A DNA stretch of 6,268 bases from Actinobacteria bacterium UBA4719. Its GTDB lineage: Bacteria; Actinomycetota; Actinomycetes; Actinomycetales; Dermatophilaceae. The stretch's first letter is position 1; the number at the start of each line of letters is the position of its first letter. A program made the position numbers and the translations under genes. Under the pieces are notes generated by a model that saw only the letters and a list, made by a program, of their open reading frames with translations, ran no database searches and was not told the origin of the DNA. The stretch spans positions 547 through 6,814 of the forward strand of contig DHJN01000044.1 in the NCBI GenBank assembly GCA_002404345.1. Reading direction: 5' to 3'. Of this stretch, positions 1-5,406 are shown in pieces.

Positions 1-45
1 GCATTGCGGAGAATGAGCATTGCCACGTGGCGGCACCAGGGGTGA

Positions 46-63
46 TGCTGAGGCTCTTCAGCA
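46..63. terminator. Weak stem-loop downstream of the HAD gene
   Basis: TGCTGA (46-51) pairs with TCAGCA (58-63) across a 6-base loop, starting 13 bases after the HAD stop on the minus strand. There is no T-run, so this is only a candidate terminator for the SAF-CpaE-HAD operon. Confidence 0.25.
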
Positions 64-76
64 GCTGAGCCCGGGG

Positions 77-727
77 TCAGTGCAGCCGCTGATGTATCCA
101 TCCGGCGTCCGGGAACAGAGCCTCGAGCTCGCTTGCCGTCTCCTCGAAGGTCCGGTGAACGATGCCCACAAGGCCGCCCTGCGCTGCCGCGGCAACGTTG
201 TGCGGCATGTCGTCGATGAAGACACATTCGCCGGCCGGCAGGCCGATCCGATCGAGGCTGAGCTCGAAGATCTCACGTTCGGGCTTGCGCATGCCGACCT
301 CCCCGGAGATGACGACGGCGTCGAACATCTCGTGCCAGTCGCGCCGGTCGTACTCGTTGCCCCATGAGTTCGACAACAGTGCGGTGCGGATCCCCGCTGC
401 GTGTGCCCGGGTGACGAGCGAGGTCATCGAGTCCTCGTAAATCGCCAGGTCGGCGAACATCTTGCCGATCAGACCGTGCGCCTCGACCGTCGAGCCTTCA
501 TGTTCCAGCGCTGCGGACAGCAGGTGCTCGAACTCCTCGACGGCGAGCTCCCCGCGCTCCAGCCGATGGACGGGCGAGATCTCGCCGGGCAAGGGTTCGA
601 CCCACCGGCGGATGACTGCGCCGTAGTGGTTGTGGTCGACACCCGTGGCCTTGAGCCAGCTCCCGATCGCGGTGTGGATGGGCATGGTGAGGACGCCACC
701 CCAGTCCACGATCAGTCCTTGCATCAT
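77..727 (-). CDS. HAD-family hydrolase (YihX/epoxide-hydrolase N-domain-like phosphatase)
   Basis: This 216-residue protein is probably a cytoplasmic haloacid dehalogenase-superfamily hydrolase, most likely a phosphatase. Four HAD motifs are visible. Motif I is DWGGVLT, with the nucleophile Asp at residue 8. Motif II is LLSNS at 117-121. The motif III Lys is in RKPE at 147-150. Motif IV is FIDD at 170-173. A helical cap region fits between about residues 20 and 95. In motif I the second Asp (the usual general acid/base, residue 10) is Gly. This is seen in several YihX-like and 'GGVL' members, so it does not prove inactivity. The ATG at 727 overlaps the upstream gene's TGA as ATGA, which implies translational coupling. 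A second ATG follows at 724 and has better spacing (6 nt) from a weak AAGGG. It is the last gene of the SAF/CpaE-like operon. The substrate cannot be predicted, and the link to its operon partners may only be co-transcription. Confidence 0.9.
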   Translation of the reverse strand: MMQGLIVDWGGVLTMPIHTAIGSWLKATGVDHNHYGAVIRRWVEPLPGEISPVHRLERGELAVEEFEHLLSAALEHEGSTVEAHGLIGKMFADLAIYEDSMTSLVTRAHAAGIRTALLSNSWGNEYDRRDWHEMFDAVVISGEVGMRKPEREIFELSLDRIGLPAGECVFIDDMPHNVAAAAQGGLVGIVHRTFEETASELEALFPDAGWIHQRLH

Positions 728-2043
728 GCGCCCTTGCGGCTACGGCAGTCGGGTGACGCGGTCAGGCCGCTGACCTCATTCGCGAGCGCCATCAGGGACT
801 TGCGCACCTCGGAGACAGGCGCAGCCTCTGCCAGCGACTGTCCAACCAACAGCGCACCGTCCAGGCTGGCGGGGTCATCGGGGATGAACCGCAGCTCGTC
901 AATCCCAGCGAAGCGGGTGAGGGCATCACGGATGCGCCGCTCCGGTCGTGGGCCTACGGCCGAGGCTCGCACCCTGTTGACGACGACGGTGGGCGAAGGG
1001 CTTGCGACGGTGCCCAGCTCCTGCAACCCGCGAACCAGTCGTTGCAGACCGATCGGGTCGCCCGCACCAACCGCCAGGACCTGGTCGGCAACGGCGAGCG
1101 AGGTGAGCGTGGCGGCATTACGTCGTGGGGCCAGCGTGTCATAGCTGAGCTCTTCGTCGTCCTCGAGGCTGAACCCGCAGTCGATGACGGTGAACCTCGC
1201 AAGTCGTCGCGTGAGGGTGAGCACGTGTTCGAGAGCGGCGGCGCGTAGCTCCGGCCACCTCTCCGCCTTGGGGATGCCGGTGAGCACCCGCAACCCTGCG
1301 CAGACCTCTGGCGCCAGACGGGCCAGCGCAGCGAGGTCAAGGCTGCCCTGGTCCGCCGATCGGGTTGCCGCTGCCAGACCGGGTGCCTCGTCGAGCAGGG
1401 AGAGCGACTGCGCGATGCACCCGCCATACGTGTCGGCGTCGACCAGCACCGTGGGCTGGCCCAAACGCGCAAGCTCGCTGGCGAGGTTGAGCGCAACTGT
1501 GGTTCGTCCGGGAGCACCCGCCGGGCCCCACACCGCCACGATGACGCCCAACGAGTCAGGGGCATCGGCGACCACCTGATCAGGGGCGCCGGTCCGCGCG
1601 CCGTGACGCTGCGAAGAGTCCGCGCCGTCGAGTCGGCCCTCGTCTGCCGGCCCGAGTCCTTGCGGGAGCCAACCCGCCTGCGGCCCTGGCTGGGTGTCCA
1701 GGCCATCGAGCGCCTCCTGGAGGACCTCTCCGCTGGCGTCCGCCTGGATGACCGTGGAGATCCCCAGCTGACGCAGATGCAGCTCAGCCATCTCGTCACC
1801 GGGAGGGTAGATCCCGACGACGGTCACCGAGCACTCCCGCAGATGGTCCAGCGCCGTGCGATCCAGCGAACGCAGGTCCGCCGATACCAGCGCAACCTGG
1901 GCCAGGCCCGATCCGGCGACGGCCAGCAGATCTGCCAGGTCGGGGCATCGCCGGGCGATCTGGGCGTCTGTGCCTCGCTCCAGGGTGGTCACCAGTGCAC
2001 TCTCCCATCGGTCGCTGACCGCCGTGACGACGGACCGGCTCAT
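724..2043 (-). CDS. CpaE/MinD-like P-loop ATPase with deviant Walker A
   Basis: This 439-residue protein looks like the CpaE/TadZ branch of the MinD/ParA ATPases. Residues about 1-115 form an alpha/beta domain resembling a degenerate response-regulator receiver, as in CpaE/TadZ. A low-complexity linker covers about 116-165. The P-loop domain starts at about 167 with GPAGAPGRTT (173-182). VDADTYGG at 201-208 and FTVIDCG at 284-290 are the expected Walker A' and Walker B strands, and VVVNRV at 353-358 fits the guanine-specificity strand. The nucleotide-binding Lys of the Walker motif is Arg180, and the signature Lys of KGGxGKT is Ala175. Catalysis may therefore be weak or absent. The ATG at 2043 overlaps the SAF gene's TGA, and the stop overlaps the HAD start. 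In the known family, CpaE/TadZ positions Flp pilus machinery at the membrane. No other pilus gene is in view, so the role here is unknown. A septum or chromosome-positioning role is an alternative. Confidence 0.85.
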   Translation of the reverse strand: MSRSVVTAVSDRWESALVTTLERGTDAQIARRCPDLADLLAVAGSGLAQVALVSADLRSLDRTALDHLRECSVTVVGIYPPGDEMAELHLRQLGISTVIQADASGEVLQEALDGLDTQPGPQAGWLPQGLGPADEGRLDGADSSQRHGARTGAPDQVVADAPDSLGVIVAVWGPAGAPGRTTVALNLASELARLGQPTVLVDADTYGGCIAQSLSLLDEAPGLAAATRSADQGSLDLAALARLAPEVCAGLRVLTGIPKAERWPELRAAALEHVLTLTRRLARFTVIDCGFSLEDDEELSYDTLAPRRNAATLTSLAVADQVLAVGAGDPIGLQRLVRGLQELGTVASPSPTVVVNRVRASAVGPRPERRIRDALTRFAGIDELRFIPDDPASLDGALLVGQSLAEAAPVSEVRKSLMALANEVSGLTASPDCRSRKGA

Positions 2044-2714
2044 GCGCCGGCCTTGGTGGGCGAACCCGGCACCGGGACCAACGTGATCTTGGCGCCCTGG
2101 TCGACGGCGGCGATGAGCGCCTGGACCCTGGCCTCCGGGACCATGATCTGCACGGCGATCGAGCCCGAGGCCGCACCCAGCCCACCGCCACCGGTGTCGG
2201 GCGTGCGGGCCACCGGGGCGGCCTTGATGGTCTTGACCGGCTTGCCGTACTTGTCCACAGCAGATGACCGGTCCTTGGCGTTGACCCAGACATCGACGAT
2301 CGAGCCCGCTGCCAGCTGAGCGGCTCCGCCCACGTCAACCGGCACGGACACGGGCTTGAGGTCGATCCCGGTCCTCCTGCCCAGTGCGGAGGTCGGCAGC
2401 AGCTCACCGGGACGAACATCGCGAAGCGCGAAGGTGTCTGGCGCGATGTCGTGGTCAGCGGCCACGTACCCGCTGCGCTCGGCGCCGAGCTGCACATCGA
2501 CGCGTTTGACGTCGCCCTGGGTCACCGGTTGACCGGGCACGAGGCTGGCCGCCGCGGCATACATGGGCACGGTGTCATCGGCTACGGCGATGACCTTGGC
2601 GCCGATGGCCATCGACAACAGCACCAGCACCACCCCGACGACCAGCCGGGTGTCGCGCCATGACGGTTTGTGCAGACGTGCTGCGGTCGGCTTGGGCAGC
2701 TCGGCCATGTCCAT
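2040..2714 (-). CDS. SAF-domain membrane-anchored protein (CpaB/RcpC-like)
   Basis: This protein has 224 residues from the first ATG (2714) or 222 from the second ATG (2708). A cytoplasmic N-terminus rich in Lys/Arg leads to one hydrophobic segment at about residues 24-44, which probably leaves the rest outside the membrane. A SAF domain follows at about 51-112, with the typical sequence of a promised site, 'PGQPVTQGDV' and 'RPGELL'. A second beta-rich part with GSIVDVWV (137-144) resembles the RcpC portion of CpaB. A Gly-rich loop lies at 175-180. In Flp/Tad systems, CpaB/RcpC proteins act in the periplasm near the secretin and may bind cell-wall polymers. Actinobacteria lack a secretin, so the partner is unknown. 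The second ATG is the likelier start because GAGGGGA (2721-2715) abuts the first one. It is the first gene of a tight three-gene operon and sits just downstream of the 15-bp repeat array. Confidence 0.85.
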   Translation of the reverse strand: MDMAELPKPTAARLHKPSWRDTRLVVGVVLVLLSMAIGAKVIAVADDTVPMYAAAASLVPGQPVTQGDVKRVDVQLGAERSGYVAADHDIAPDTFALRDVRPGELLPTSALGRRTGIDLKPVSVPVDVGGAAQLAAGSIVDVWVNAKDRSSAVDKYGKPVKTIKAAPVARTPDTGGGGLGAASGSIAVQIMVPEARVQALIAAVDQGAKITLVPVPGSPTKAGA

Positions 2715-2721
2715 TCCCCTC
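2715..2721 (-). promoter_or_regulatory. Ribosome binding site deciding the SAF gene start
   Basis: Read on the minus strand, this is GAGGGGA. It touches the ATG at 2714 with no spacer but lies six to seven bases from the in-frame ATG at 2708. Normal Shine-Dalgarno spacing therefore favours the second ATG and a protein two residues shorter. Confidence 0.65.
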
Positions 2722-2730
2722 GGTGTGCGG

Positions 2731-2828
2731 GTGCTCAGGTGCTCGGTGCTCAGGTGCTCGGTGCTCAGGTGCTCGGTGCTCAGGTGCTCGGTGCTCAGGT
2801 GCTCGATGCTCAGGTGCTCGATGCTCAG
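2731..2828. repeat. 15-bp tandem repeat array (about 6.5 copies)
   Basis: The unit is GTGCTCAGGTGCTCG on the plus strand. Five copies are identical (2731-2805). A sixth starts with A instead of G (2806-2820), and a partial seventh (ATGCTCAG) ends at 2828. Each unit is itself two GTGCTC hexamers spaced alternately 8 and 7 bp apart, giving 13 hexamers in a row (two with A in place of the first G). The array lies between the divergent HTH gene and the SAF operon and ends about 10 bp before the SAF ribosome binding site. It therefore lies in the likely 5' leader or promoter region of that operon. The near-perfect identity suggests recent slippage-type expansion. No stop codon arises in several frames because 15 is a multiple of three, but I do not think it is coding. 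Confidence 0.95.
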
Positions 2829-2836
2829 CTGTGGGA

Positions 2837-2847
2837 GTCATCATGAC
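2837..2847. repeat. Inverted repeat GTCAT-C-ATGAC
   Basis: This is a perfect 5-bp inverted repeat with a one-base centre in the intergenic region, just beyond the tandem array. It could be a small operator or chance. A second short palindrome, CGTGCACG, lies at 2858-2865. Confidence 0.35.
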
Positions 2848-2904
2848 GCATGCCGGTCGTGCACGTCGCATCTCGTCCACAGCACACGCAAACCCATGCG
2901 CTTA

Positions 2905-2932
2905 ACATTAAGTGGCCTGCTCTTGATGCGAA
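2905..2932 (-). promoter_or_regulatory. Possible promoter of the SAF-CpaE-HAD operon
   Basis: On the minus strand, TTCGCA (2932-2927) and TAATGT (2910-2905) are separated by 16 bp. TAATGT fits the TAnnnT pattern of actinobacterial housekeeping -10 elements. The -10 sits inside an AT-rich palindrome, CTTAA-CA-TTAAG (2901-2912), which could be an operator. This placement would put the 15-bp array in a transcribed leader of about 190 nt. The evidence is pattern only. Confidence 0.3.
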
Positions 2933-2997
2933 AAGGGTCATTCACATGGGTCGCACCTGTATGGTCAACAGTGAGCCAAGAACCTCATCGCGCCACT

Positions 2998-3002
2998 AGG
3001 AG
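2998..3002 (+). promoter_or_regulatory. Ribosome binding site of the HTH gene
   Basis: AGGAG lies eight bases upstream of the ATG at 3011. It supports this start for the small DNA-binding protein. Confidence 0.75.
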
Positions 3003-3010
3003 CCGACCGC

Positions 3011-3262
3011 ATGGCACAGCGCTTCATCCAACTGTCTGACGTCTCCGAGATCCTCGACATCTCATCGACCCAGGCGTACGCACTGGTGCGTTCCGGCGAG
3101 CTCGCCGCCATCAAGGTGGGGGGTCGTGGCCAGTGGCGGGTCGAGGCCACCGAGCTGGAGAACTACATCCAGCGGATGTATTCCGAGACCAAGACGTTCG
3201 TCGCGGCACACCCGTTCGGACTGAACGCGGGAAACCACGAGCACCCTGAGAGCACCGGGTAG
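3011..3262 (+). CDS. Helix-turn-helix DNA-binding protein (MerR/excisionase type)
   Basis: This 83-residue protein has the compact winged-helix architecture of excisionase/MerR-like regulators. An opening LSDVSEIL (8-15) is followed by a recognition-helix region, SSTQAYALVRSGEL (18-31), and a basic wing AIKVGGRGQWRV (33-44). The next helix contains the ELENYI motif (48-53). The C-terminal 20 or so residues look disordered. Such proteins bind DNA, often as direct-repeat arrays or dimers, and can be developmental or operon regulators (BldC is one actinobacterial relative by fold). There is no integrase or attachment site nearby, so a phage excisionase role is unlikely. It is divergent from the SAF operon across a repeat-rich 296-bp region, which makes it a candidate regulator of that operon and possibly of itself. 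The start is supported by AGGAG at a good distance. Confidence 0.88.
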   Translation: MAQRFIQLSDVSEILDISSTQAYALVRSGELAAIKVGGRGQWRVEATELENYIQRMYSETKTFVAAHPFGLNAGNHEHPESTG

Positions 3263-3280
3263 ACGCCTCTGGCAATGGCT

Positions 3281-3304
3281 CGGGTGTCCGGATTCCCTCA
3301 CCCG
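3281..3304. terminator. Possible stem-loop between convergent genes
   Basis: CGGGTG (3281-3286) can pair with CACCCG (3299-3304) across a 12-base loop. It lies between the HTH stop (3262) and overlaps the stop of the minus-strand gene that ends at 3298. There is no T-run on either side, so termination is uncertain. Confidence 0.3.
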
Positions 3305-3849
3305 GGACGGACGACGACGATCGCCGCGAAGGGGACCACCCGTCGCGCTACGATGTTTTCGGCGCGCCGCACCATGTCGGCCGGATGCTCACTGAGATCG
3401 AGCGCGTCGGCGCCCACCGCGTCTATCGTGCCCGTCGTCACGGAGCCGCCGATATCGGCCAGTGACACTACGGATCGGTCGCGACTGAGCCCTCGCAAGG
3501 CAAAACCCAGACCGAACCTCTTCGCGGTCGCCACGCTCGAGCCGACAGCCGCGCGGACTCCCAGCCCGTTGATCGCCACGATTGCGCCGAACGGGACCAG
3601 GCTCCCCCGGTCGCCATGGTCGTGAACCAGCAGCCAGTCCGAGCCGGCGTCGGCGACCCTGCCTGAGACCAGGACTCCGGCTGCCAGCCGGAGCTCGACG
3701 GCCAGTCCTCGATGGGCGATGAAGCGTTCGTGAAGTCCCACCTGAGCGCGCTCGCGCCGAGTGCGATCCGAGACCTCCAGATCGAGCTCGCGCTGCCCGT
3801 CGGCGTCCAGCTGTGCCTGCAGGTCATTGAACAACCGATCCCAACGCAT
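3298..3849 (-). CDS. Conserved-looking hypothetical protein with internal duplication
   Basis: I cannot assign a function to this 183-residue protein. It begins MRWDRLF and has a charged helical N-terminal part (to about residue 50). Two similar beta-rich halves follow. Residues 56-94 read GVLVSGRVADAGSDWLLVH...LVPFGAIVAI, and residues 132-180 read GSVTTGTIDAVGADALDLS...VVPFAAIVVV. The shared pattern is V-x-x-G-x-[VI]-D/A-x-x-G-[SA]-D then VPF-x-AIV. The halves look like small barrel domains such as Sm/SH3-like folds, which is inference. There is no signal peptide or membrane segment, so it is probably cytoplasmic. The ATG at 3849 is preceded by GGAGGG (3863-3858) with 8-nt spacing. It is transcribed alone, convergent with the HTH gene and divergent from the LysM gene. 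Confidence 0.8.
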   Translation of the reverse strand: MRWDRLFNDLQAQLDADGQRELDLEVSDRTRRERAQVGLHERFIAHRGLAVELRLAAGVLVSGRVADAGSDWLLVHDHGDRGSLVPFGAIVAINGLGVRAAVGSSVATAKRFGLGFALRGLSRDRSVVSLADIGGSVTTGTIDAVGADALDLSEHPADMVRRAENIVARRVVPFAAIVVVRPG

Positions 3850-3857
3850 CGCGCCTG

Positions 3858-3863
3858 CCCTCC
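3858..3863 (-). promoter_or_regulatory. Ribosome binding site of the duplicated-domain gene
   Basis: On the minus strand this reads GGAGGG, eight bases before the ATG at 3849. It is a strong Shine-Dalgarno match and fixes the start. Confidence 0.75.
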
Positions 3864-3918
3864 GTGGTGACTGGTGTCGATCACACCCCGGCGGGCCGCC
3901 TTCTGTCCACTGAGTTCA

Positions 3919-3979
3919 TGCCTCGAACACGACCATCGTTTGGCAAACACTGGCAAACTGCACTAACCTGCCTCGAACA
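3919..3979. repeat. Ordered direct and inverted repeats upstream of the LysM gene
   Basis: TGCCTCGAACA occurs at 3919-3929 and again at 3969-3979, exactly 50 bp apart. Between them, TGGCAAAC occurs at 3941-3948 and 3951-3958, exactly 10 bp apart. The first of these completes a palindrome, GTTTG-G-CAAAC (3938-3948). The spacings are whole helical turns, which fits a regulator bound on one face of the DNA. The sites flank and overlap the likely LysM promoter. Confidence 0.7.
3940..3969 (+). promoter_or_regulatory. Likely promoter of the LysM-Rv3235 operon
   Basis: TTGGCA (3940-3945) and TAACCT (3964-3969) are spaced 18 bp apart and resemble housekeeping -35 and -10 elements (TAnnnT). Transcription would start near 3976 and give a leader of about 30 nt before the ATG at 4005. 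This argues against the upstream in-frame ATG at 3864 as start. Confidence 0.45.
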
Positions 3980-3993
3980 TCACCAACAAGGCC

Positions 3994-3999
3994 AAGGAG
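3994..3999 (+). promoter_or_regulatory. Ribosome binding site deciding the LysM gene start
   Basis: AAGGAG lies five bases before the ATG at 4005. The longer in-frame start at 3864 would add 47 residues without membrane or domain features and would precede the likely promoter. Confidence 0.75.
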
Positions 4000-4004
4000 C
4001 AGGC

Positions 4005-4784
4005 ATGCTGTCTCAGCTCAGCCCAGGAGGGGCGCGCCGCGTCGCCGCGGTCGCGCTGGCTGGCGCCAGCCTGGTGGCCGCCGCAGTGGTGGGATCCGTC
4101 TTCCTGGGCACCGCACGCGACGCCTGGACAGCAATTGCCGCCGCAGGTCCTGCTGCCCCCGCCGACGGCATACTCCTGATAGCTGGACTGGGTGGTGCGC
4201 TCCTGTCGCTCTGGCTGGGTCTGGGCCTGACGCTGTCCGCGCTGTCCGCACTCCCGGGCGCACTCGGCCAGGTCTGCCGGCGGCTGGCTGGTCGGATCGC
4301 CCCGGCCGCGGTGCGCCAGGTCGTCGCGTTCGTCCTTGGAACCTCGCTGACCGCGGCGCTGGTTCCCGGGACAGCCGTTGCCGGCATCGACCAGGAGGCG
4401 CGTCGTCCCGCAGTGGTTGCCGCGGCCGAGCACGCCATGAACGGCTTGGCCGATGCCGCACCGGACGCCTCCTTCCGCTTGGTCAGCGAAGCCGGTCACG
4501 ACATGTACGACGTGGACGCAGCCCCGTCTCCCGGGTGGTTGCCGGAGCGGCCAGCGTCGCAGGCGAGGCCCGCACCCTCCATGGACAGCATCGTCGTCCA
4601 TCGGGGCGACACCCTGTGGTCCATCGCGGCGCGCCATCTCAGCCCCGCCGCCCCGGCAGCCGACATCGACGCCGAGTGGCACAGATGGCTCGCCACCAAC
4701 CGCGACGTCATCGGCGATGACGCCAACCTCATTCTGCCCGGGCAGCAGCTGCGCCCGCCGCCAGCACAGCCGGGGCGCTCATGA
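4005..4784 (+). CDS. LysM-domain membrane protein
   Basis: From the ATG at 4005 this is a 259-residue membrane protein. Three hydrophobic segments lie at about residues 12-35, 54-82 and 104-126. The basic residues (RR at 11-12, RRLAGR at 92-97) suggest the N-terminus and second loop are cytoplasmic. An Ala/Pro-rich stretch then leads to a C-terminal LysM domain at about 195-249. It begins IVVHRGDTLWSIAARHL, contains a short insertion-like segment (213-224), and ends in NLILPGQQLRPP. LysM domains bind N-acetylglucosamine-containing polymers, here presumably peptidoglycan outside the membrane, and this matches the predicted topology. No catalytic domain is visible, so it is probably a wall-binding anchor or sensor. 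Its stop overlaps the start of the next gene (ATGA at 4781-4784), so the two are probably made together. An upstream start at 3864 is possible but less likely. Confidence 0.87.
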   Translation: MLSQLSPGGARRVAAVALAGASLVAAAVVGSVFLGTARDAWTAIAAAGPAAPADGILLIAGLGGALLSLWLGLGLTLSALSALPGALGQVCRRLAGRIAPAAVRQVVAFVLGTSLTAALVPGTAVAGIDQEARRPAVVAAAEHAMNGLADAAPDASFRLVSEAGHDMYDVDAAPSPGWLPERPASQARPAPSMDSIVVHRGDTLWSIAARHLSPAAPAADIDAEWHRWLATNRDVIGDDANLILPGQQLRPPPAQPGRS

Positions 4785-5395
4785 AGGTCGCCATCAGCGG
4801 TGGTGTCAACATCAGCTCTGGGGTCAGCATGCTGGACGCCACGGCCACGGTCCCACCGGGCGACACCGCAGCGGGGGCCGCTCTGGCTCGCATCCGGGTG
4901 AGGCCAATCCCGGACACCTCGCCACCGGTCATCGACTCTCGCATGGCCGTGCTGCCCAACCCCAGCCCGTTCATCCAGGGGACGCTTGCGATCAGCTTCA
5001 GCGGCGACCACGGCGCGGCTCTGGATCCCGATGACGCGCAGTACTTCGGACCCCAACGCACCTGCTCGCGCGATCTTCCCGAGCCGCAGGAGTGGGTGCG
5101 ACACATGGCCCAGGCGCTGGTCGAGGTCATGTCGGGAGCTCGTCCAGCCGCGCAGGTCATCCGCTGGACCACACCCGAGGTCTATTCGGTGGTCGCTCGA
5201 CGCAATGCCGTCTCGGGCCGGCGGGTGATAGTCGCCCGTCGGGCAATCGTGCGCCGGGTCAGGATCTGCGAACCGGTCGACGGCGTGGTCGAGGCGTGTG
5301 CCGTGGTCGTGGACAACGGCCGGGTCCGGGCACTGGCCATGCGGCTCGTCGGCGTCGACCGCCGTTGGGTGGTCAGCGAGCTGCAGGTCGGCTGA
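4781..5395 (+). CDS. Rv3235-family protein
   Basis: This 204-residue protein resembles the actinobacterial Rv3235 family, whose members lie close to secA in mycobacteria and relatives. The first 95 or so residues look variable and possibly disordered. The conserved core runs from about residue 99 to the end. It includes PEPQEWVRHMAQALVEVMSG (a helix), ARPAAQVIRWTTPEVYSVVARR (120-141), a basic stretch RRVIVARRAIVRRVRI (147-162), and a beta-rich end with EACAVVVDNGRVRALAMRL. No signal peptide or membrane segment is seen. The function of the family is not known to me. Position beside secA has led to guesses about secretion, which remain inference. The ATG at 4781 is within the LysM gene's stop, and an alternative Met at residue 17 lacks that coupling. 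The next gene, secA, is convergent, with only six bases between stop codons. Confidence 0.85.
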   Translation: MKVAISGGVNISSGVSMLDATATVPPGDTAAGAALARIRVRPIPDTSPPVIDSRMAVLPNPSPFIQGTLAISFSGDHGAALDPDDAQYFGPQRTCSRDLPEPQEWVRHMAQALVEVMSGARPAAQVIRWTTPEVYSVVARRNAVSGRRVIVARRAIVRRVRICEPVDGVVEACAVVVDNGRVRALAMRLVGVDRRWVVSELQVG

Positions 5396-5406
5396 CGCCA
5401 GTCAGC
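5391..5406. terminator. Stem-loop spanning both convergent stop codons
   Basis: GCTGAC (5391-5396) and GTCAGC (5401-5406) form a perfect 6-bp stem with loop GCCA. The TGA of the Rv3235-family gene lies in one arm and the TGA of secA in the other. A bidirectional terminator would suit the tight convergence, but the stem is short and no T-run follows. Confidence 0.4.

Noticed and set aside
1..76. Possible 3' end of another gene at the left edge (plus frame open to a stop at 66-68, or another to 43-45)
   Set aside because: The stretch is too short to identify. Two frames are open from the edge and neither can be preferred. A palindrome, GCCACGTGGC (22-31), was also seen, but nothing supports a role.
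401..1144. Long plus-strand open frames opposite the HAD and CpaE-like genes (also 1603-2319)
   Set aside because: They are antisense to genes with clear family motifs, lack ribosome binding sites, and give no recognisable protein. GC-rich DNA commonly yields such frames.
2731..2828. CRISPR array
   Set aside because: The 15-bp units are directly adjacent with no spacers, and there are no cas genes.
2575..2880. Minus-strand open frame giving an EHRAP pentapeptide repeat protein
   Set aside because: It is open because the 15-bp repeat unit is a multiple of three. It overlaps the SAF gene start in another frame, has no good ribosome binding site, and loses any domain-like character outside the repeat.
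3011..3262. Phage excisionase
   Set aside because: The fold is excisionase-like, but there is no integrase, attachment site or phage gene in the window, and the neighbours are chromosomal housekeeping-type genes.
3919..3979. LexA/SOS box based on TCGAAC in the two 11-bp repeats
   Set aside because: The paired half-site GTTCGA at the right distance is missing for both copies, so the palindrome is incomplete.
3864..4004. N-terminal extension of the LysM protein from the ATG at 3864
   Set aside because: It lacks features, precedes the likely promoter, and overlaps the upstream region of the divergent gene. AAGGAG supports the ATG at 4005.
3963..4682. 239-residue minus-strand open frame opposite the LysM gene
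   Set aside because: The protein has no recognisable domain, whereas the plus strand encodes membrane segments and a LysM domain with a proper start.
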